A stretch of 64,000 bases of DNA, taken from contig NZ_ATLO01000051.1 in assembly GCF_000416235.1 (NCBI RefSeq), forward strand, positions 62,001 to 126,000, read 5' to 3'. Below the pieces are notes generated by a model, which was not told the DNA's origin, did no database searches, and saw nothing but the letters and a program-made list of their open reading frames with translations. Every line of letters begins with the position of its first letter. The first letter of the stretch is position 1. The DNA is from Pseudomonas sp. CFII64 (GTDB lineage Bacteria > Pseudomonadota > Gammaproteobacteria > Pseudomonadales > Pseudomonadaceae). A program made the translations under genes and the position numbers. This document shows positions 26,836-35,667 of the stretch, one piece after another.

Positions 26836-26921
26836 TGTAGGAGCGAGGCTTGCCCGCGAAAACGTCTTCTTCAACGATGGAATTGTCGCCTGAGACTGCG
26901 CTTCGCGGGCAAGCCTCCAAT
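26836..26921. repeat. Paired REP (REPIN-like) palindrome
   Basis: Two 16-bp inverted copies of a Pseudomonas REP core, GAGGCTTGCCCGCGAA (26845-26860) and its reverse complement (26902-26917), flank a 41-bp spacer. The left arm follows TGTAGGAGC, the usual REP border. It sits between the convergent nfuA and cobM genes. Such elements are mobilised in trans by RAYT transposases; none is encoded in this window. Confidence 0.85.
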
Positions 26922-26934
26922 ATGAGGTTCGGAA

Positions 26935-27681
26935 TCACGGCCTGAACAAATGCGCATGCCCGGCACGATACAGCGACGACTCGCCAAAGCTATCGTCTGC
27001 CAGAACGCGTCCCACCAGAATCAGCGCCGTACGCCGAAAGCCCTTCTCACGCACTTTGTCCTCGATGTCCGCCAATGTGCCCAGTGCCCAGTCCTGATCC
27101 GGCCAGCTGGCGCGATGCACCACGGCAATCGGGCAGTCGCTGCCATAATGAGGCAGCAGCTCGCCGACGATCTTGTGCAAGTTGTTGACCCCAAGGTGAA
27201 TCGCCATGGTGGCGCGGTGTTGCGCCAGGCTGGCCAGTTCTTCGCCAGCTGGCATTGTGGTCTTGTCGGCGAAGCGAGTGAGAATCACGCTTTGTGAAAT
27301 GTCCGGTAGTGTCAGTTCGGCGCCGAGCAGGGCGGCGCAAGCGGCGGTAGCGGTTACCCCCGGAATAATCTCGAACGGAATGTTCAACTCGCGCAAATGG
27401 CGGATTTGCTCGCCAATGGCGCCATACAGGCTTGGATCGCCTGAATGAACCCGAGCCACATCCTGGCCCTGTTCATGAGCGGATTTCATCAAGGCGATGA
27501 TTTGTTCGAGGTGCAACTCGGCGCTATTGCTGACCTGAACCGCGTTATGGCCTTCCAGCACGGCAGTCGGCACCAGCGAGCCCGCATAGATGATGACCGG
27601 GCAACTACGGATCAGCCGCTGCCCCTTGACCGTGATCAACTCCGGATCGCCAGGGCCTGCGCCGATGAAAAAAACGGTCAT
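26935..27681 (-). CDS. cobM: Precorrin-4 C(11)-methyltransferase
   Basis: A 248-residue SAM-dependent tetrapyrrole methylase that methylates C-11 of precorrin-4 in the aerobic cobalamin pathway. Family motifs are VFFIGAGPGDPELITVKG at the N-terminus, RVHSGDPSLYGAIGEQ and the C-terminal CPIAVVHRASWPDQ. The start at 27681 has GGAG 6 nt upstream and matches family N-termini. It is the last gene of the cbtB-cbtA-cobE-cobM unit, which begins at a cobalamin riboswitch, so it is probably repressed by B12. Confidence 0.96.
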   Translation of the reverse strand: MTVFFIGAGPGDPELITVKGQRLIRSCPVIIYAGSLVPTAVLEGHNAVQVSNSAELHLEQIIALMKSAHEQGQDVARVHSGDPSLYGAIGEQIRHLRELNIPFEIIPGVTATAACAALLGAELTLPDISQSVILTRFADKTTMPAGEELASLAQHRATMAIHLGVNNLHKIVGELLPHYGSDCPIAVVHRASWPDQDWALGTLADIEDKVREKGFRRTALILVGRVLADDSFGESSLYRAGHAHLFRP

Positions 27682-27724
27682 GAAAACTCCAGATTTTTGA
27701 GTGGATGCGGTGTGAGAGGCGGGA

Positions 27725-28156
27725 TTATCGGCTATCGAGCAGGGTACTGGCCAAAGCAAATGTTGCCTGCCGATTATTGGTTCGAGGGATAAGCAAGCGT
27801 GCGGGGCCTGAACGACTGGCCAGCGCCAACGCCGCGCTCTCCGCAACCCCATAACAGCCGGTGTGCTCAAAGGCGGTCAGCGAACGATGCGTCAATTGCG
27901 CTTCGTAGGAGCTGAGCTGTTGTGCGCTGAAAGCGGTCAGGGGCAAGCGCAGCCGCCGCGCCAACTCCAGCAAGCCGGGCTCATTGTTTTTCAGGTCGAT
28001 GGAGGCGAGGGCGCAGAGGTCTTGCAGCTCCAGGCCATGAACCCGAAGGCTGGACTCGATCAACTCAAGCATCACGTCAGCAGGGCATCCGCGCTGGCAG
28101 CCGAGCCCGGCCACCAGCGTCGCCCGCATTTGCTCAGGCTTGATCAAGGTCAGCAT
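27725..28156 (-). CDS. cobE: Cobalamin biosynthesis protein CobE (CbiG C-terminal-like)
   Basis: A 143-residue protein of the CobE/GbiG_C family. It corresponds to the C-terminal domain of CbiG, seen in VAGLGCQRGCPADVMLELIE, LASIDLKNNEPGLLELA and the GVAESAALALA segment. CobE is needed for aerobic cobalamin synthesis in Pseudomonas, but its exact biochemical step is not settled. It overlaps cbtA by 23 nt and precedes cobM by 43 nt, so all belong to one transcript. Confidence 0.92.
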   Translation of the reverse strand: MLTLIKPEQMRATLVAGLGCQRGCPADVMLELIESSLRVHGLELQDLCALASIDLKNNEPGLLELARRLRLPLTAFSAQQLSSYEAQLTHRSLTAFEHTGCYGVAESAALALASRSGPARLLIPRTNNRQATFALASTLLDSR

Positions 28157-28835
28157 TGTTACGGCGGAACAGCCAGGCGCTGATCACGCCCATGGCAATC
28201 CAGAACAGAGCATTGGTCAGCAGCGAAGCGATCTGGAACTGCGACTCCAACGCTTCAGGCGCCAGACTCTCATGCACCGGCGGTTGTGGCGCGCCGATGA
28301 CATGGGGCACGACCAGAATCGCCACGCCCAGCACCTTGAGCAGCCAGTTCTTGCCGAACACAATCAAGGCAAGGGCGACAGCAGTGGACGCTGCGGTGCC
28401 GATCCACCAGATTTGCCGTTGGGTCAGGTCCGCTGCAGCAGTACCCGGCAGTTCCGGCGGCAGGCCAAGGGTCGGCGCGAGGGTGAACACCGCGAAGCCT
28501 GCCAATCCCCAGAGCACGCCTTGGGACGTCTTGCCGGGAGCGCGCAAGGTATAAAGACCGGCCAGCATCAGCGCGAAACCTACTGCAACAACCAGATTGC
28601 CACCGGTCGTGGACAGAATGCGCTGCCAGCCATCTTGCGGTGACCAGGCTTCGTCGTCATGCACATGACCGGCCGGGGCGTTTTCGGCGTGCTCGTGAAC
28701 CTGTTCGGTCGGAGCGTTCTCGTAGGTTTCCGCTTGCAGAATCAGCGGCACGACCCAGAAACTTTGCAGCAGGGTCAGGAACAGGGCGGCGATCAGGCCT
28801 GTGAAGCCCGCCGTCTGAGCAATTCGCTTGAACAT
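28134..28835 (-). CDS. cbtA: CbtA family predicted cobalt transporter subunit
   Basis: A 233-residue membrane protein with about five to six helices, of the CbtA family predicted to import cobalt for B12 synthesis. After the first helix (TGLIAALFLTLLQSFWVVPLIL) a His- and Glu-rich periplasmic or loop region (EHAENAPAGHVHDDEAW) could bind metal. ATG at 28835 lies 11 nt after the cbtB stop. Co-occurrence with cbtB under a cobalamin riboswitch is the standard argument for cobalt as the substrate. Confidence 0.92.
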   Translation of the reverse strand: MFKRIAQTAGFTGLIAALFLTLLQSFWVVPLILQAETYENAPTEQVHEHAENAPAGHVHDDEAWSPQDGWQRILSTTGGNLVVAVGFALMLAGLYTLRAPGKTSQGVLWGLAGFAVFTLAPTLGLPPELPGTAAADLTQRQIWWIGTAASTAVALALIVFGKNWLLKVLGVAILVVPHVIGAPQPPVHESLAPEALESQFQIASLLTNALFWIAMGVISAWLFRRNNADLDQA

Positions 28836-28846
28836 GGCGTCAGGTC

Positions 28847-29035
28847 TCAATGGCAAGGAAAGGCAGAGCTGTGACGGGTGTCATGCGCCGCGTTGTGCAC
28901 GGCGTCGATGTGCGAGAAACCGGCGAAATACACCAGGCACGCGCCGAGAATGGCAGCGCTGATGGCGGCTGTCAGACGCTGAGTCTGGGTGGCAGTGGTC
29001 GTACTGGCGGAATGGCTGGTTGTACTGATCGACAT
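28847..29035 (-). CDS. cbtB: CbtB family small cobalt-transport subunit
   Basis: A 62-residue protein with one membrane helix (AISAAILGACLVYFAGFSHI) and a C-terminal histidine-rich tail (HIDAVHNAAHDTRHSS) that fits metal capture, as in the CbtB family. ATG at 29035 is preceded by AGAGGGAAG. It is the first gene behind the minus-strand cobalamin riboswitch, so B12 would shut off cobalt import and the following cob genes. Confidence 0.9.
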   Translation of the reverse strand: MSISTTSHSASTTTATQTQRLTAAISAAILGACLVYFAGFSHIDAVHNAAHDTRHSSAFPCH

Positions 29036-29147
29036 GGCGCTTCCCTCTTGGATGTCGGCAAGGTGAGGGGAACGCATGAGAGCTCCGCTGACAGGCGTCA
29101 GAAGAGATCAACAGCGCCCGCCCACCGCGGGTTTGTCAGAAGTTTCA

Positions 29148-29338
29148 TGTCGGGCCGGTCTCCGGGCTTGCGAGGGGTCGATTGCTCAACCTGAAAAAGT
29201 CACCTTCCCATGCCGTTGCCGGCCACAGTGGATCTGACTCTTCACTCGCTTACCGTTGCGGGGGCAGCGCCGGACTTGCACAAGCCATGAGGCTTGAACG
29301 CACCGGTTTCCCGTTTCACCCTGTGAAGGGCACCCGAA
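29148..29338 (-). ncRNA. Cobalamin riboswitch controlling cbtB-cbtA-cobE-cobM
   Basis: The minus strand carries the conserved cobalamin aptamer segments in order: GGGTG at the 5' edge, GAAACGGGAAACCGGTGCG, the core GCTGCCCCCGCAACGGTAAG and the B12 box GCAAGCCCGGAGACCGGCC at the 3' edge (29150-29172). About 110 nt of expression platform lie before cbtB. A GC-rich CCCGC/GCGGG hairpin is found there without a T-run, so control may be translational or Rho-dependent. Confidence 0.93.
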
Positions 29339-29348
29339 CAAGGCGTAC

Positions 29349-29378
29349 AGGAGAGCATGGGCCGGCGCTGAACGTCAA
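29349..29378 (-). promoter_or_regulatory. Predicted promoter of the cbtBA-cobEM riboswitch transcript
   Basis: Minus-strand TTGACG (29373-29378) and TCTCCT (29349-29354), 18 bp apart, would start RNA at about 29342, right at the edge of the aptamer. The -10 box is weak. Confidence 0.35.
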
Positions 29379-29406
29379 TCAGTTCGCGTCGGCGACCGGC
29401 TGGTGA

Positions 29407-29435
29407 TTGACCTGCCGATGGTCACTGCGTAGCCT
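29407..29435 (+). promoter_or_regulatory. Predicted promoter of the cobW-cobN riboswitch transcript
   Basis: TTGACC (29407-29412) and TAGCCT (29430-29435) are 17 bp apart and would start RNA at about 29442, at the first bases of the plus-strand aptamer. Confidence 0.45.
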
Positions 29436-29442
29436 TGCGGAT

Positions 29443-29637
29443 TCGAGGTTCTGTGCCCTGCACCCGCTGCCATGCAGCCGGACAGCGCACAGCTAAGATG
29501 GGAACGCGGTCAATGCCGCGGCTGCCCCCGCAACTGTAAGCGGTCAGGTTCATTGCACAGCCACTGCGCCAAGCGGGAAGGCGCCATGAATTGCAGGTGG
29601 CATGCCCACCCGTAACCGCAAGCCAGGAGACCTGCCT
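29443..29637 (+). ncRNA. Cobalamin riboswitch controlling cobW-cobN-chlI-VWA
   Basis: A second cobalamin aptamer lies on the plus strand: GAGGTTCTGTGCCC at the 5' edge, GATGGGAACGCGGT, the core GCTGCCCCCGCAACTGTAAG (29521-29540) and the B12 box GCAAGCCAGGAGACCTGCC (29618-29636). About 128 nt of leader follow before cobW. Transcribed away from the other riboswitch, it would lower cobaltochelatase genes when B12 is plentiful. Confidence 0.95.
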
Positions 29638-29682
29638 CGACCTGGGCATCATGCCCTGCAAATTCTCACTACAACCGGGCGG

Positions 29683-29728
29683 GGTGATCCGGTGGCGAAT
29701 CCAGTCCTGTGCCTGATCACCGGGTTTT
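29683..29728 (+). terminator. Possible expression-platform terminator of the cobW leader
   Basis: GGTGATC (29683-29689) can pair with GATCACC (29715-29721), followed by GGGTTTTCG. The loop is long and the T-run short, so this is a candidate switch helix rather than a proven terminator. Confidence 0.35.
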
Positions 29729-29765
29729 CGTCCTGTTTGCCCGCCGCTTTGCCAAAGGGCACCTG

Positions 29766-30830
29766 ATGAAAACGCTGACCAAACTTCCCGTCACTATCGT
29801 TACCGGCTTTCTCGGCTCGGGCAAAACCACGCTGTTGCGCCACATGCTCGACAATGCCGAGGGGCGACGCATCGCGGTGATCGTCAATGAATTCGGCGAG
29901 CTGGGCATCGACGGCGAAATTCTCAAGCAATGCACCATCGGTTGCACCGAAGAAGAAGCCAATGGCCGGGTTTACGAGCTGGCTAATGGCTGCTTGTGCT
30001 GCACCGTTCAGGAAGAATTCTTCCCTGTCATGCGTGAACTGGTAGCGCGGCGTGGCGATCTGGATCACATCCTCATCGAAACGTCCGGTCTGGCGTTGCC
30101 CAAGCCTTTGGTGCAAGCCTTCCAATGGCCGGAAATCCGCAATGCTTGCACCGTGGATGCGGTTATTACCGTAGTCGATAGCCCGGCCGTGCTGGCGGGT
30201 ACTTTTGCTGCGTTTCCTGATCAGGTCGACGCCCAGCGCAAGCTTGATCCGAACCTGGATCACGAGTCGCCGCTGCACGAGCTGTTTGCCGACCAACTGG
30301 CCAGCGCTGACCTCGTCATCCTCAACAAAGCCGACATGATCGATGCCGCAGGTCTGGCGGCGGTGCGTGCCGAAGTCTCCGAAGAGTTGCCGCCAGCGGT
30401 CAAGGTCATCGAAGCCAGCAGTGGTCGTTTGCCGATCAGCGTATTGCTCGGTCTGGGTGCCGAATCCGAGCTGCATATCGATGCGCGCAAGACCCACCAC
30501 GATCACCATGAAGGCGACGACCATGACGATCACGATCATGATGCTTTCGACTCGATTTCCATCAAGCTGCCACAGGCCGACGAAAGCCTGCTGCTCGACG
30601 CGCTGACGCAACTGGTGGTTGAGCATGGCGTATTGCGCGTCAAGGGTTTCGCGGCCATTCCCGGCAAGCCAATGCGCCTGCTGATCCAAGGCGTGGGCAC
30701 GCGCTTTGACAAGCACTTCGACCGCGCCTGGGTTGCTGACGAAGAACGCGCAACCCATCTGGTGCTGATCGGCCAGAAACTGGACGCGGCGGTACTTGAA
30801 GCGCAGTTGCGTGCTGCGGTTGCCGGCTGA
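29766..30830 (+). CDS. cobW: CobW, G3E GTPase metallochaperone for cobalamin synthesis
   Basis: A 354-residue G3E GTPase. Walker A GFLGSGKTT at 14-22, the metal-binding GCLCCTV motif and NKAD guanine motif (LVILNKADMIDAAG) are all visible. A His/Asp-rich loop (HHDHHEGDDHDDHDHD, about 242-257) precedes the C-terminal CobW_C domain, typical for metal delivery. CobW is proposed to supply Co(II) to the CobN chelatase. ATG at 29766 follows the riboswitch leader, and cobN begins 3 nt after the stop. Confidence 0.96.
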   Translation: MKTLTKLPVTIVTGFLGSGKTTLLRHMLDNAEGRRIAVIVNEFGELGIDGEILKQCTIGCTEEEANGRVYELANGCLCCTVQEEFFPVMRELVARRGDLDHILIETSGLALPKPLVQAFQWPEIRNACTVDAVITVVDSPAVLAGTFAAFPDQVDAQRKLDPNLDHESPLHELFADQLASADLVILNKADMIDAAGLAAVRAEVSEELPPAVKVIEASSGRLPISVLLGLGAESELHIDARKTHHDHHEGDDHDDHDHDAFDSISIKLPQADESLLLDALTQLVVEHGVLRVKGFAAIPGKPMRLLIQGVGTRFDKHFDRAWVADEERATHLVLIGQKLDAAVLEAQLRAAVAG

Positions 30831-30833
30831 CCC

Positions 30834-33800
30834 ATGCATTTACTGAGAACCCAGCCCGGTGGTTTCGTACCGGACGACAGCATCGCCGATTTGGGACAAA
30901 CCCCCGCCGAGCTGGTGATTCTCTGTAGCGGCGACTCAAGCCTAGCCTTGCTCGCCGAAGCTGCGCAGCAATTGCCCGACGACTACCCAAGCGTGCGTTT
31001 GGCCAACCCGATGCAGGTGCAGAATCATGCTTCGGTTGACCTCTATGTCGACCAGGTGCTGCGCCACGCGAAAGTCATCCTGATTTCCTTGCATGGCGGG
31101 ATTGGCTACTGGCGCTACGGCGTCGAGCGCCTGATGGAGCTGACCGGGCGAGGCGTGCAGGTCATCCTGGTGCCGGGCTGCGACAACGCCGACCCGGAAT
31201 TGACCGCTTTGAGTACCGTCAGCGCCGAGGACTGTCAGCGGCTTTGGCAGTTCTTGCGTCAGGGCGGCATGCACAATGCGCTGCAACTGTATCGCTGTCT
31301 TGCGAGTGGTTGGCTGGGGCGGAATTATTCCTGGTCCGAACCCCAGCCTTTGCCGCGCACGGCGGTTTATCACCCCAACACTTCCCGCGCTGAACTCAGT
31401 GATTGGCAGGCCGACTGGCAGGCCGGTCAGCCGGTTGTGGCACTGCTGTTTTATCGCTCGCATCTGCAGGCAGCCAATACCGCCTTTATTGATGAGTTTT
31501 GTGTGCGTTTGCAGGCACAAGGTCTGAATCCTCTGCCGATTGCGGTGGCCAGCCTTAAAGAAGCGGGCTGCATGACGCTGGTGGAAGATTGGCTGGACGA
31601 GGTTGAGGCTGAGTTGATCCTCAATACCACCGGCTTCGCCCAGTCCAGCCCGGAAGCCCCGCATTTACGACCCTTCCGTCGCAACATCCCGGTCATTCAG
31701 GCTATCTGTGCCCAGGACAACGAACCGGGCTGGCGCGCCAGCGAACAAGGCCTCGGCGCCCGGGATCTGGCGATGCACATTGCCTTGCCGGAACTGGATG
31801 GGCGGATCATCAGTCGGCCGATCAGCTTCAAGGACCTGGCCTGGCACAGTGAGCGCAGCCAGTCGGACGTGGTTTGCTATCGCGCTCAGCCGGAACGCAT
31901 GGACTTTGTCGCCGAACTGGCGCGGCGCTGGATCCTGCTGGCGCGTTTGCCCAATGCCGACAAGCGCGTGGCCCTGATTCTGGCCAATTACCCGACCCGC
32001 GACGGGCGCATTGGCAACGGCGTAGGCCTCGACACTCCAGCAGCGGCGCTGAATATTCTGCGTGCGATGCAGGCCGAAGGTTACCCGTTGGCGCCGTTGC
32101 CTGAAACAGGCACGGCGCTGATCCACCAGTTGCTCGGTGGCGTTACCAATGACCTGGACAGTCTGGATTTGCGGCCTTGTCAGCAAAGCATGGCGCTGGA
32201 TGAATACCTTGCCGCCTTCAACGCAATGCCAGCGGCCAATCGAGAGGCGGTCAACGCCCGGTGGGGTGCGCCGGACGCAGACCCCATGTTCCGCGCCGGG
32301 CGCATGATGATCGCCGGGCTGCGCTTCGGTCTGACTTTCATTGGCATACAGCCAGCCCGGGGTTACCAGGTTGACCACAGCGCGGTCTATCACGATCCGG
32401 ATTTGGTGCCGCCCCATGGCTATCTGGCGTTCTACTTCTGGTTGCGCAACGTCTATGGCGCCCATGCACTGATCCATGTGGGCAAGCACGGCAATCTGGA
32501 GTGGTTGCCGGGCAAAGGCGTCGGTTTGTCTGAGAGTTGCTGGCCGGATGTAGCGCTGGGCGCGATGCCGAATATCTATCCGTTCATCGTCAATGACCCG
32601 GGCGAGGGCGCTCAGGCCAAGCGACGCACCCAGGCGGTGATAATCGATCACCTGATGCCGCCGCTGACCCGCGCTGAAACTTACGGGCCGCTGCGTAACC
32701 TTGAATTGCTCGCCGACGAATACTACGAGGCCCAGCTCCTCGACCCGCGTCGCGCCCTGGAACTGCAACGTGACATCCTCAAGCTGGTACGCGAGACCCA
32801 TATCGACCGTGAGTTGGCGCTTGAGTCGGTCAGTGACAGCGACACTGCAACCTGGCTGCCGCGTCTGGACACCTATTTATGCGACCTGAAGGAATCGCAG
32901 ATTCGCGACGGGCTGCATATCTTCGGCGAGTCCCCAAGTGGGCGTCTGCGCATCGATACATTGCTGGCTCTACTTCGCATTCCCCGGGGTGATGGGCGAG
33001 GTGCGCAATCCAGTCTGTTGCGAGTCTTGAGCAAAGCCTTCGAACTGGGTTTTGATCCGCTGGACTGTGAATTGGCCCAGCCTTGGGGCGGACCTAAACC
33101 TCAGGTTTTACTTGAAGTCAGCACTGATCCCTGGCGCACAGCGGGAGATACGCGGGAACGACTTGAGCTCTATGCCGCTTGGCTGATCGAGCAGGTTATT
33201 GCAGATTCATATTTCGAAATATCGATTGATAACAACGATTTGAAGTTGATTGTTAAGAATCTTAGAGAGGTTGTGGCGCCGCGACTGGATGCTTGCGGAT
33301 CCGGAGAAATTCAGGGCCTGCTGGACGCGTTAAGCGGGCGTTTTGTCCCCGCCGGCCCCAGCGGTGCGCCCAGTCGCGGTCGCCTTGATGTGCTGCCAAC
33401 CGGGCGTAACTTCTTCTCCGTGGACGTGCGTAACCTGCCAACCACGACGGCCTGGCGTATCGGTTTCCAGTCGGCAAACTTGTTGCTGGAGAGACACTTG
33501 CAAGACAATGGTGATCATTTACGTCAACTTGGCCTCTCGGTCTGGGGCACGGCCACGATGCGCACCGGCGGGGATGATATCGCTCAGGCCATGGCGTTGA
33601 TGGGCGTGCGTCCGGTCTGGGCAACGGGCAGTCAACGGGTTGATGATTTCGAGATTCTGCCGTTGAGTCTGCTGGATCGGCCGCGAGTGGATGTCACGCT
33701 GCGGGTGTCCGGGTTCTTCCGGGATGCGTTTTCTAACCTGATTCGTTTGTTCGACGCGGCGGTACAGGCGGTCGCAGACCTGAACGAACCCGATGACATG

Positions 33801-34592
33801 AATCCATTGGCCGCCAAGGTTCGCCAGGAGCGCCTTGATCTGCAAGGTTCCGGCCTGAGCCAAGAAGAAGCTGAACGACAGGCGGGCTGGCGAATCTTCG
33901 GCGCCAAGCCGGGCGCGTATGGCGCTGGGGTACAGGGCGCCATTGACGGACGTTTGTGGCAGAGCCGCGATGATCTGGCCGAGGTCTACCTGAATTGGGG
34001 TGGCTACGCCTATGGCGGTAAGGACGAGGGCACCCCGGCCCGAGAGCGTTTCGCTCAGCGCTTGTCGCAAGTCCAGGCGGTTCTGCAAAATCAGGACAAT
34101 CGCGAGCACGACTTGCTCGATTCCAACGACTATTACCAGTTTCAGGGCGGGATGCTCGCGGCCGCCGAAAGCCTGAGCGGAGCCAAGACCGCCAGCTATC
34201 ACGGCGATCACAGCCAGCCGGATTTGCCGAAGATTCGCACGCTCAAGGAAGAATTGAATCGAGTGATACGCTCCCGGGCAGCCAATCCGAAATGGATCGA
34301 CGGAGTGAAACGCCACGGCTACAAGGGCGCATTCGAGATGGCCGCGACGGTGGACTTCCTCTTCGCGTTCGATGCCACCACCGAACTGATCGATGATCAT
34401 CAATACGCGCTGCTGGCGGACGCCTATCTGCTTGATCCATCGACCCGTGATTTCATCCAGCAACACAACCCGGACGCCTTGCGCGATATGACCGAACGTA
34501 TGCTTGAAGCCCAGCAGCGCGGCCTCTGGCAAGAGCCCGGCGATTATCGTGAGGCACTGGAAGCCCTGTTGCTGGACATAGAAGAGAACTGA
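30834..34592 (+). CDS. cobN: Cobaltochelatase large subunit CobN
   Basis: A 1252-residue CobN, the large subunit that binds hydrogenobyrinate a,c-diamide and inserts cobalt with the help of AAA+ subunits. It has the H-subunit length and segments such as NYPTRDGRIGNGVGLDTP, ALIHVGKHGNLEWLPGKG and the C-terminal VDFLFAFDATTELIDD. Starts 3 nt behind cobW and its TGA shares one base with the ATG of the chlI-like gene, so all are co-translated. No cobS or cobT is present; the chlI-VWA pair downstream is the probable partner. Confidence 0.97.
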   Translation: MHLLRTQPGGFVPDDSIADLGQTPAELVILCSGDSSLALLAEAAQQLPDDYPSVRLANPMQVQNHASVDLYVDQVLRHAKVILISLHGGIGYWRYGVERLMELTGRGVQVILVPGCDNADPELTALSTVSAEDCQRLWQFLRQGGMHNALQLYRCLASGWLGRNYSWSEPQPLPRTAVYHPNTSRAELSDWQADWQAGQPVVALLFYRSHLQAANTAFIDEFCVRLQAQGLNPLPIAVASLKEAGCMTLVEDWLDEVEAELILNTTGFAQSSPEAPHLRPFRRNIPVIQAICAQDNEPGWRASEQGLGARDLAMHIALPELDGRIISRPISFKDLAWHSERSQSDVVCYRAQPERMDFVAELARRWILLARLPNADKRVALILANYPTRDGRIGNGVGLDTPAAALNILRAMQAEGYPLAPLPETGTALIHQLLGGVTNDLDSLDLRPCQQSMALDEYLAAFNAMPAANREAVNARWGAPDADPMFRAGRMMIAGLRFGLTFIGIQPARGYQVDHSAVYHDPDLVPPHGYLAFYFWLRNVYGAHALIHVGKHGNLEWLPGKGVGLSESCWPDVALGAMPNIYPFIVNDPGEGAQAKRRTQAVIIDHLMPPLTRAETYGPLRNLELLADEYYEAQLLDPRRALELQRDILKLVRETHIDRELALESVSDSDTATWLPRLDTYLCDLKESQIRDGLHIFGESPSGRLRIDTLLALLRIPRGDGRGAQSSLLRVLSKAFELGFDPLDCELAQPWGGPKPQVLLEVSTDPWRTAGDTRERLELYAAWLIEQVIADSYFEISIDNNDLKLIVKNLREVVAPRLDACGSGEIQGLLDALSGRFVPAGPSGAPSRGRLDVLPTGRNFFSVDVRNLPTTTAWRIGFQSANLLLERHLQDNGDHLRQLGLSVWGTATMRTGGDDIAQAMALMGVRPVWATGSQRVDDFEILPLSLLDRPRVDVTLRVSGFFRDAFSNLIRLFDAAVQAVADLNEPDDMNPLAAKVRQERLDLQGSGLSQEEAERQAGWRIFGAKPGAYGAGVQGAIDGRLWQSRDDLAEVYLNWGGYAYGGKDEGTPARERFAQRLSQVQAVLQNQDNREHDLLDSNDYYQFQGGMLAAAESLSGAKTASYHGDHSQPDLPKIRTLKEELNRVIRSRAANPKWIDGVKRHGYKGAFEMAATVDFLFAFDATTELIDDHQYALLADAYLLDPSTRDFIQQHNPDALRDMTERMLEAQQRGLWQEPGDYREALEALLLDIEEN

Positions 34593-35632
34593 TGACGGTG
34601 CCTGAGACAACCATGAGCGAGATCCCTCATTTCCCACTGGCGGCGGTAGTCGGCGCCGATGCGCTGAAACTGGCGTTATGCCTGACCGCCATCGACCCAA
34701 GGATTGGTGGCGTGCTCATTGAAGGGCCGCGCGGTATGGCCAAGTCGACGTTGGCCCGAGGTCTGGCTGATCTGCTGGCCAGCGGCCAATTCGTCACCTT
34801 GCCGTTGGGCGCCACGGAAGAGCGCCTGGTGGGAACGCTGGACCTGGACGCGGCGCTGAGCGAGGGCCGGGCGCAGTTTTCCCCCGGCGTGCTGGCCAAA
34901 GCCAATGGTGGGGTTCTGTATGTCGATGAAGTCAACCTGCTGCCGGATCATCTGGTCGATTTGCTGCTGGACGTCGCCGCCAGCGGCATCAATCTGGTGG
35001 AGCGTGACGGTATTTCCCATCGCCATCCCGCACGCTTTGTCCTGATCGGCACGATGAACCCTGAGGAAGGTGAGCTACGTCCGCAACTGCTGGATCGCTT
35101 TGGTCTGAATGTCGCATTGAGCGGGCAAACCTTGCCGGTGGAGCGTGGGCAGATCATCCGTCGCCGACTGGATTTTGACAGTGATCCTCAGGGGTTCTGC
35201 GCGCAGTGGCAAACTCGGCAGGACGCGTTACGCCAGCGTTGCGAGCAGGCGCGCCAGTTGCTGGATAGCATCGCCCTGGACGATCAGACCTTGCAGACCA
35301 TCACCGAGCGCTGCTTCGCTGCCGGCGTGGACGGGATGCGTGCCGATCTGGTGTGGTTGAGAGCGGCCCGCGCCCATGCGGCGTGGCGTGGCGTGGCCGT
35401 TATAGAAGAGCAGGATATCGACGCCGTTGCCGAGTTCGCCTTGCGTCATCGGCGGCGACAGGTTCCGCCGTCTGAGGCGCAAAGTCCGGCACCACAGAAC
35501 CCGCAGCCCAAGCCTCAAGACTCGTCGGAAAAGCAGTCGGAGCAAGGGCAAGGCAGTTGGGGTGAGCTTGCATCGCAGCCAATGCCGGTGGGCGCTCGGC
35601 GCACAGTGCCGAGCTGGCCAAAAAAGCCTTAG
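34592..35632 (+). CDS. ChlI/BchI-like AAA+ cobaltochelatase subunit (N-part of frameshifted chlID)
   Basis: A 346-residue AAA+ ATPase of the magnesium-chelatase I type. Walker A GPRGMAKST (45-53), Walker B LYVDEVNLL and sensor ATMNPEEGELRPQLLDRFG-like segments are present. The final 40 residues form a Pro/Gln/Ser-rich linker as in ChlD. The start at 34592 overlaps the cobN stop; ATG at 34613 is an alternative. The stop is preceded by an in-frame A AAA AAG heptamer and followed by a strong hairpin. A -1 frameshift there would join the protein to the VWA frame and give a 570-residue ChlD-like medium subunit, while normal termination gives the small subunit. Confidence 0.9.
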   Translation: MTVPETTMSEIPHFPLAAVVGADALKLALCLTAIDPRIGGVLIEGPRGMAKSTLARGLADLLASGQFVTLPLGATEERLVGTLDLDAALSEGRAQFSPGVLAKANGGVLYVDEVNLLPDHLVDLLLDVAASGINLVERDGISHRHPARFVLIGTMNPEEGELRPQLLDRFGLNVALSGQTLPVERGQIIRRRLDFDSDPQGFCAQWQTRQDALRQRCEQARQLLDSIALDDQTLQTITERCFAAGVDGMRADLVWLRAARAHAAWRGVAVIEEQDIDAVAEFALRHRRRQVPPSEAQSPAPQNPQPKPQDSSEKQSEQGQGSWGELASQPMPVGARRTVPSWPKKP

Positions 35633-35667
35633 GCATCCGCTCCCGGGCAACGTTGGGGGCGGATGCC
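35620..35667 (+). promoter_or_regulatory. Putative -1 programmed ribosomal frameshift signal
   Basis: The slippery heptamer A AAA AAG (35620-35626) is read CCA AAA AAG in the chlI frame, as in E. coli dnaX. Five bases later a stem forms from 35632-35644 and 35655-35667: 13 bp with one G-U pair and a 10-base loop. The zero-frame TAG lies at 35630-35632. After a -1 slip, translation continues GCC TTA GGC into the VWA frame, which is open from 35566. Confidence 0.8.
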
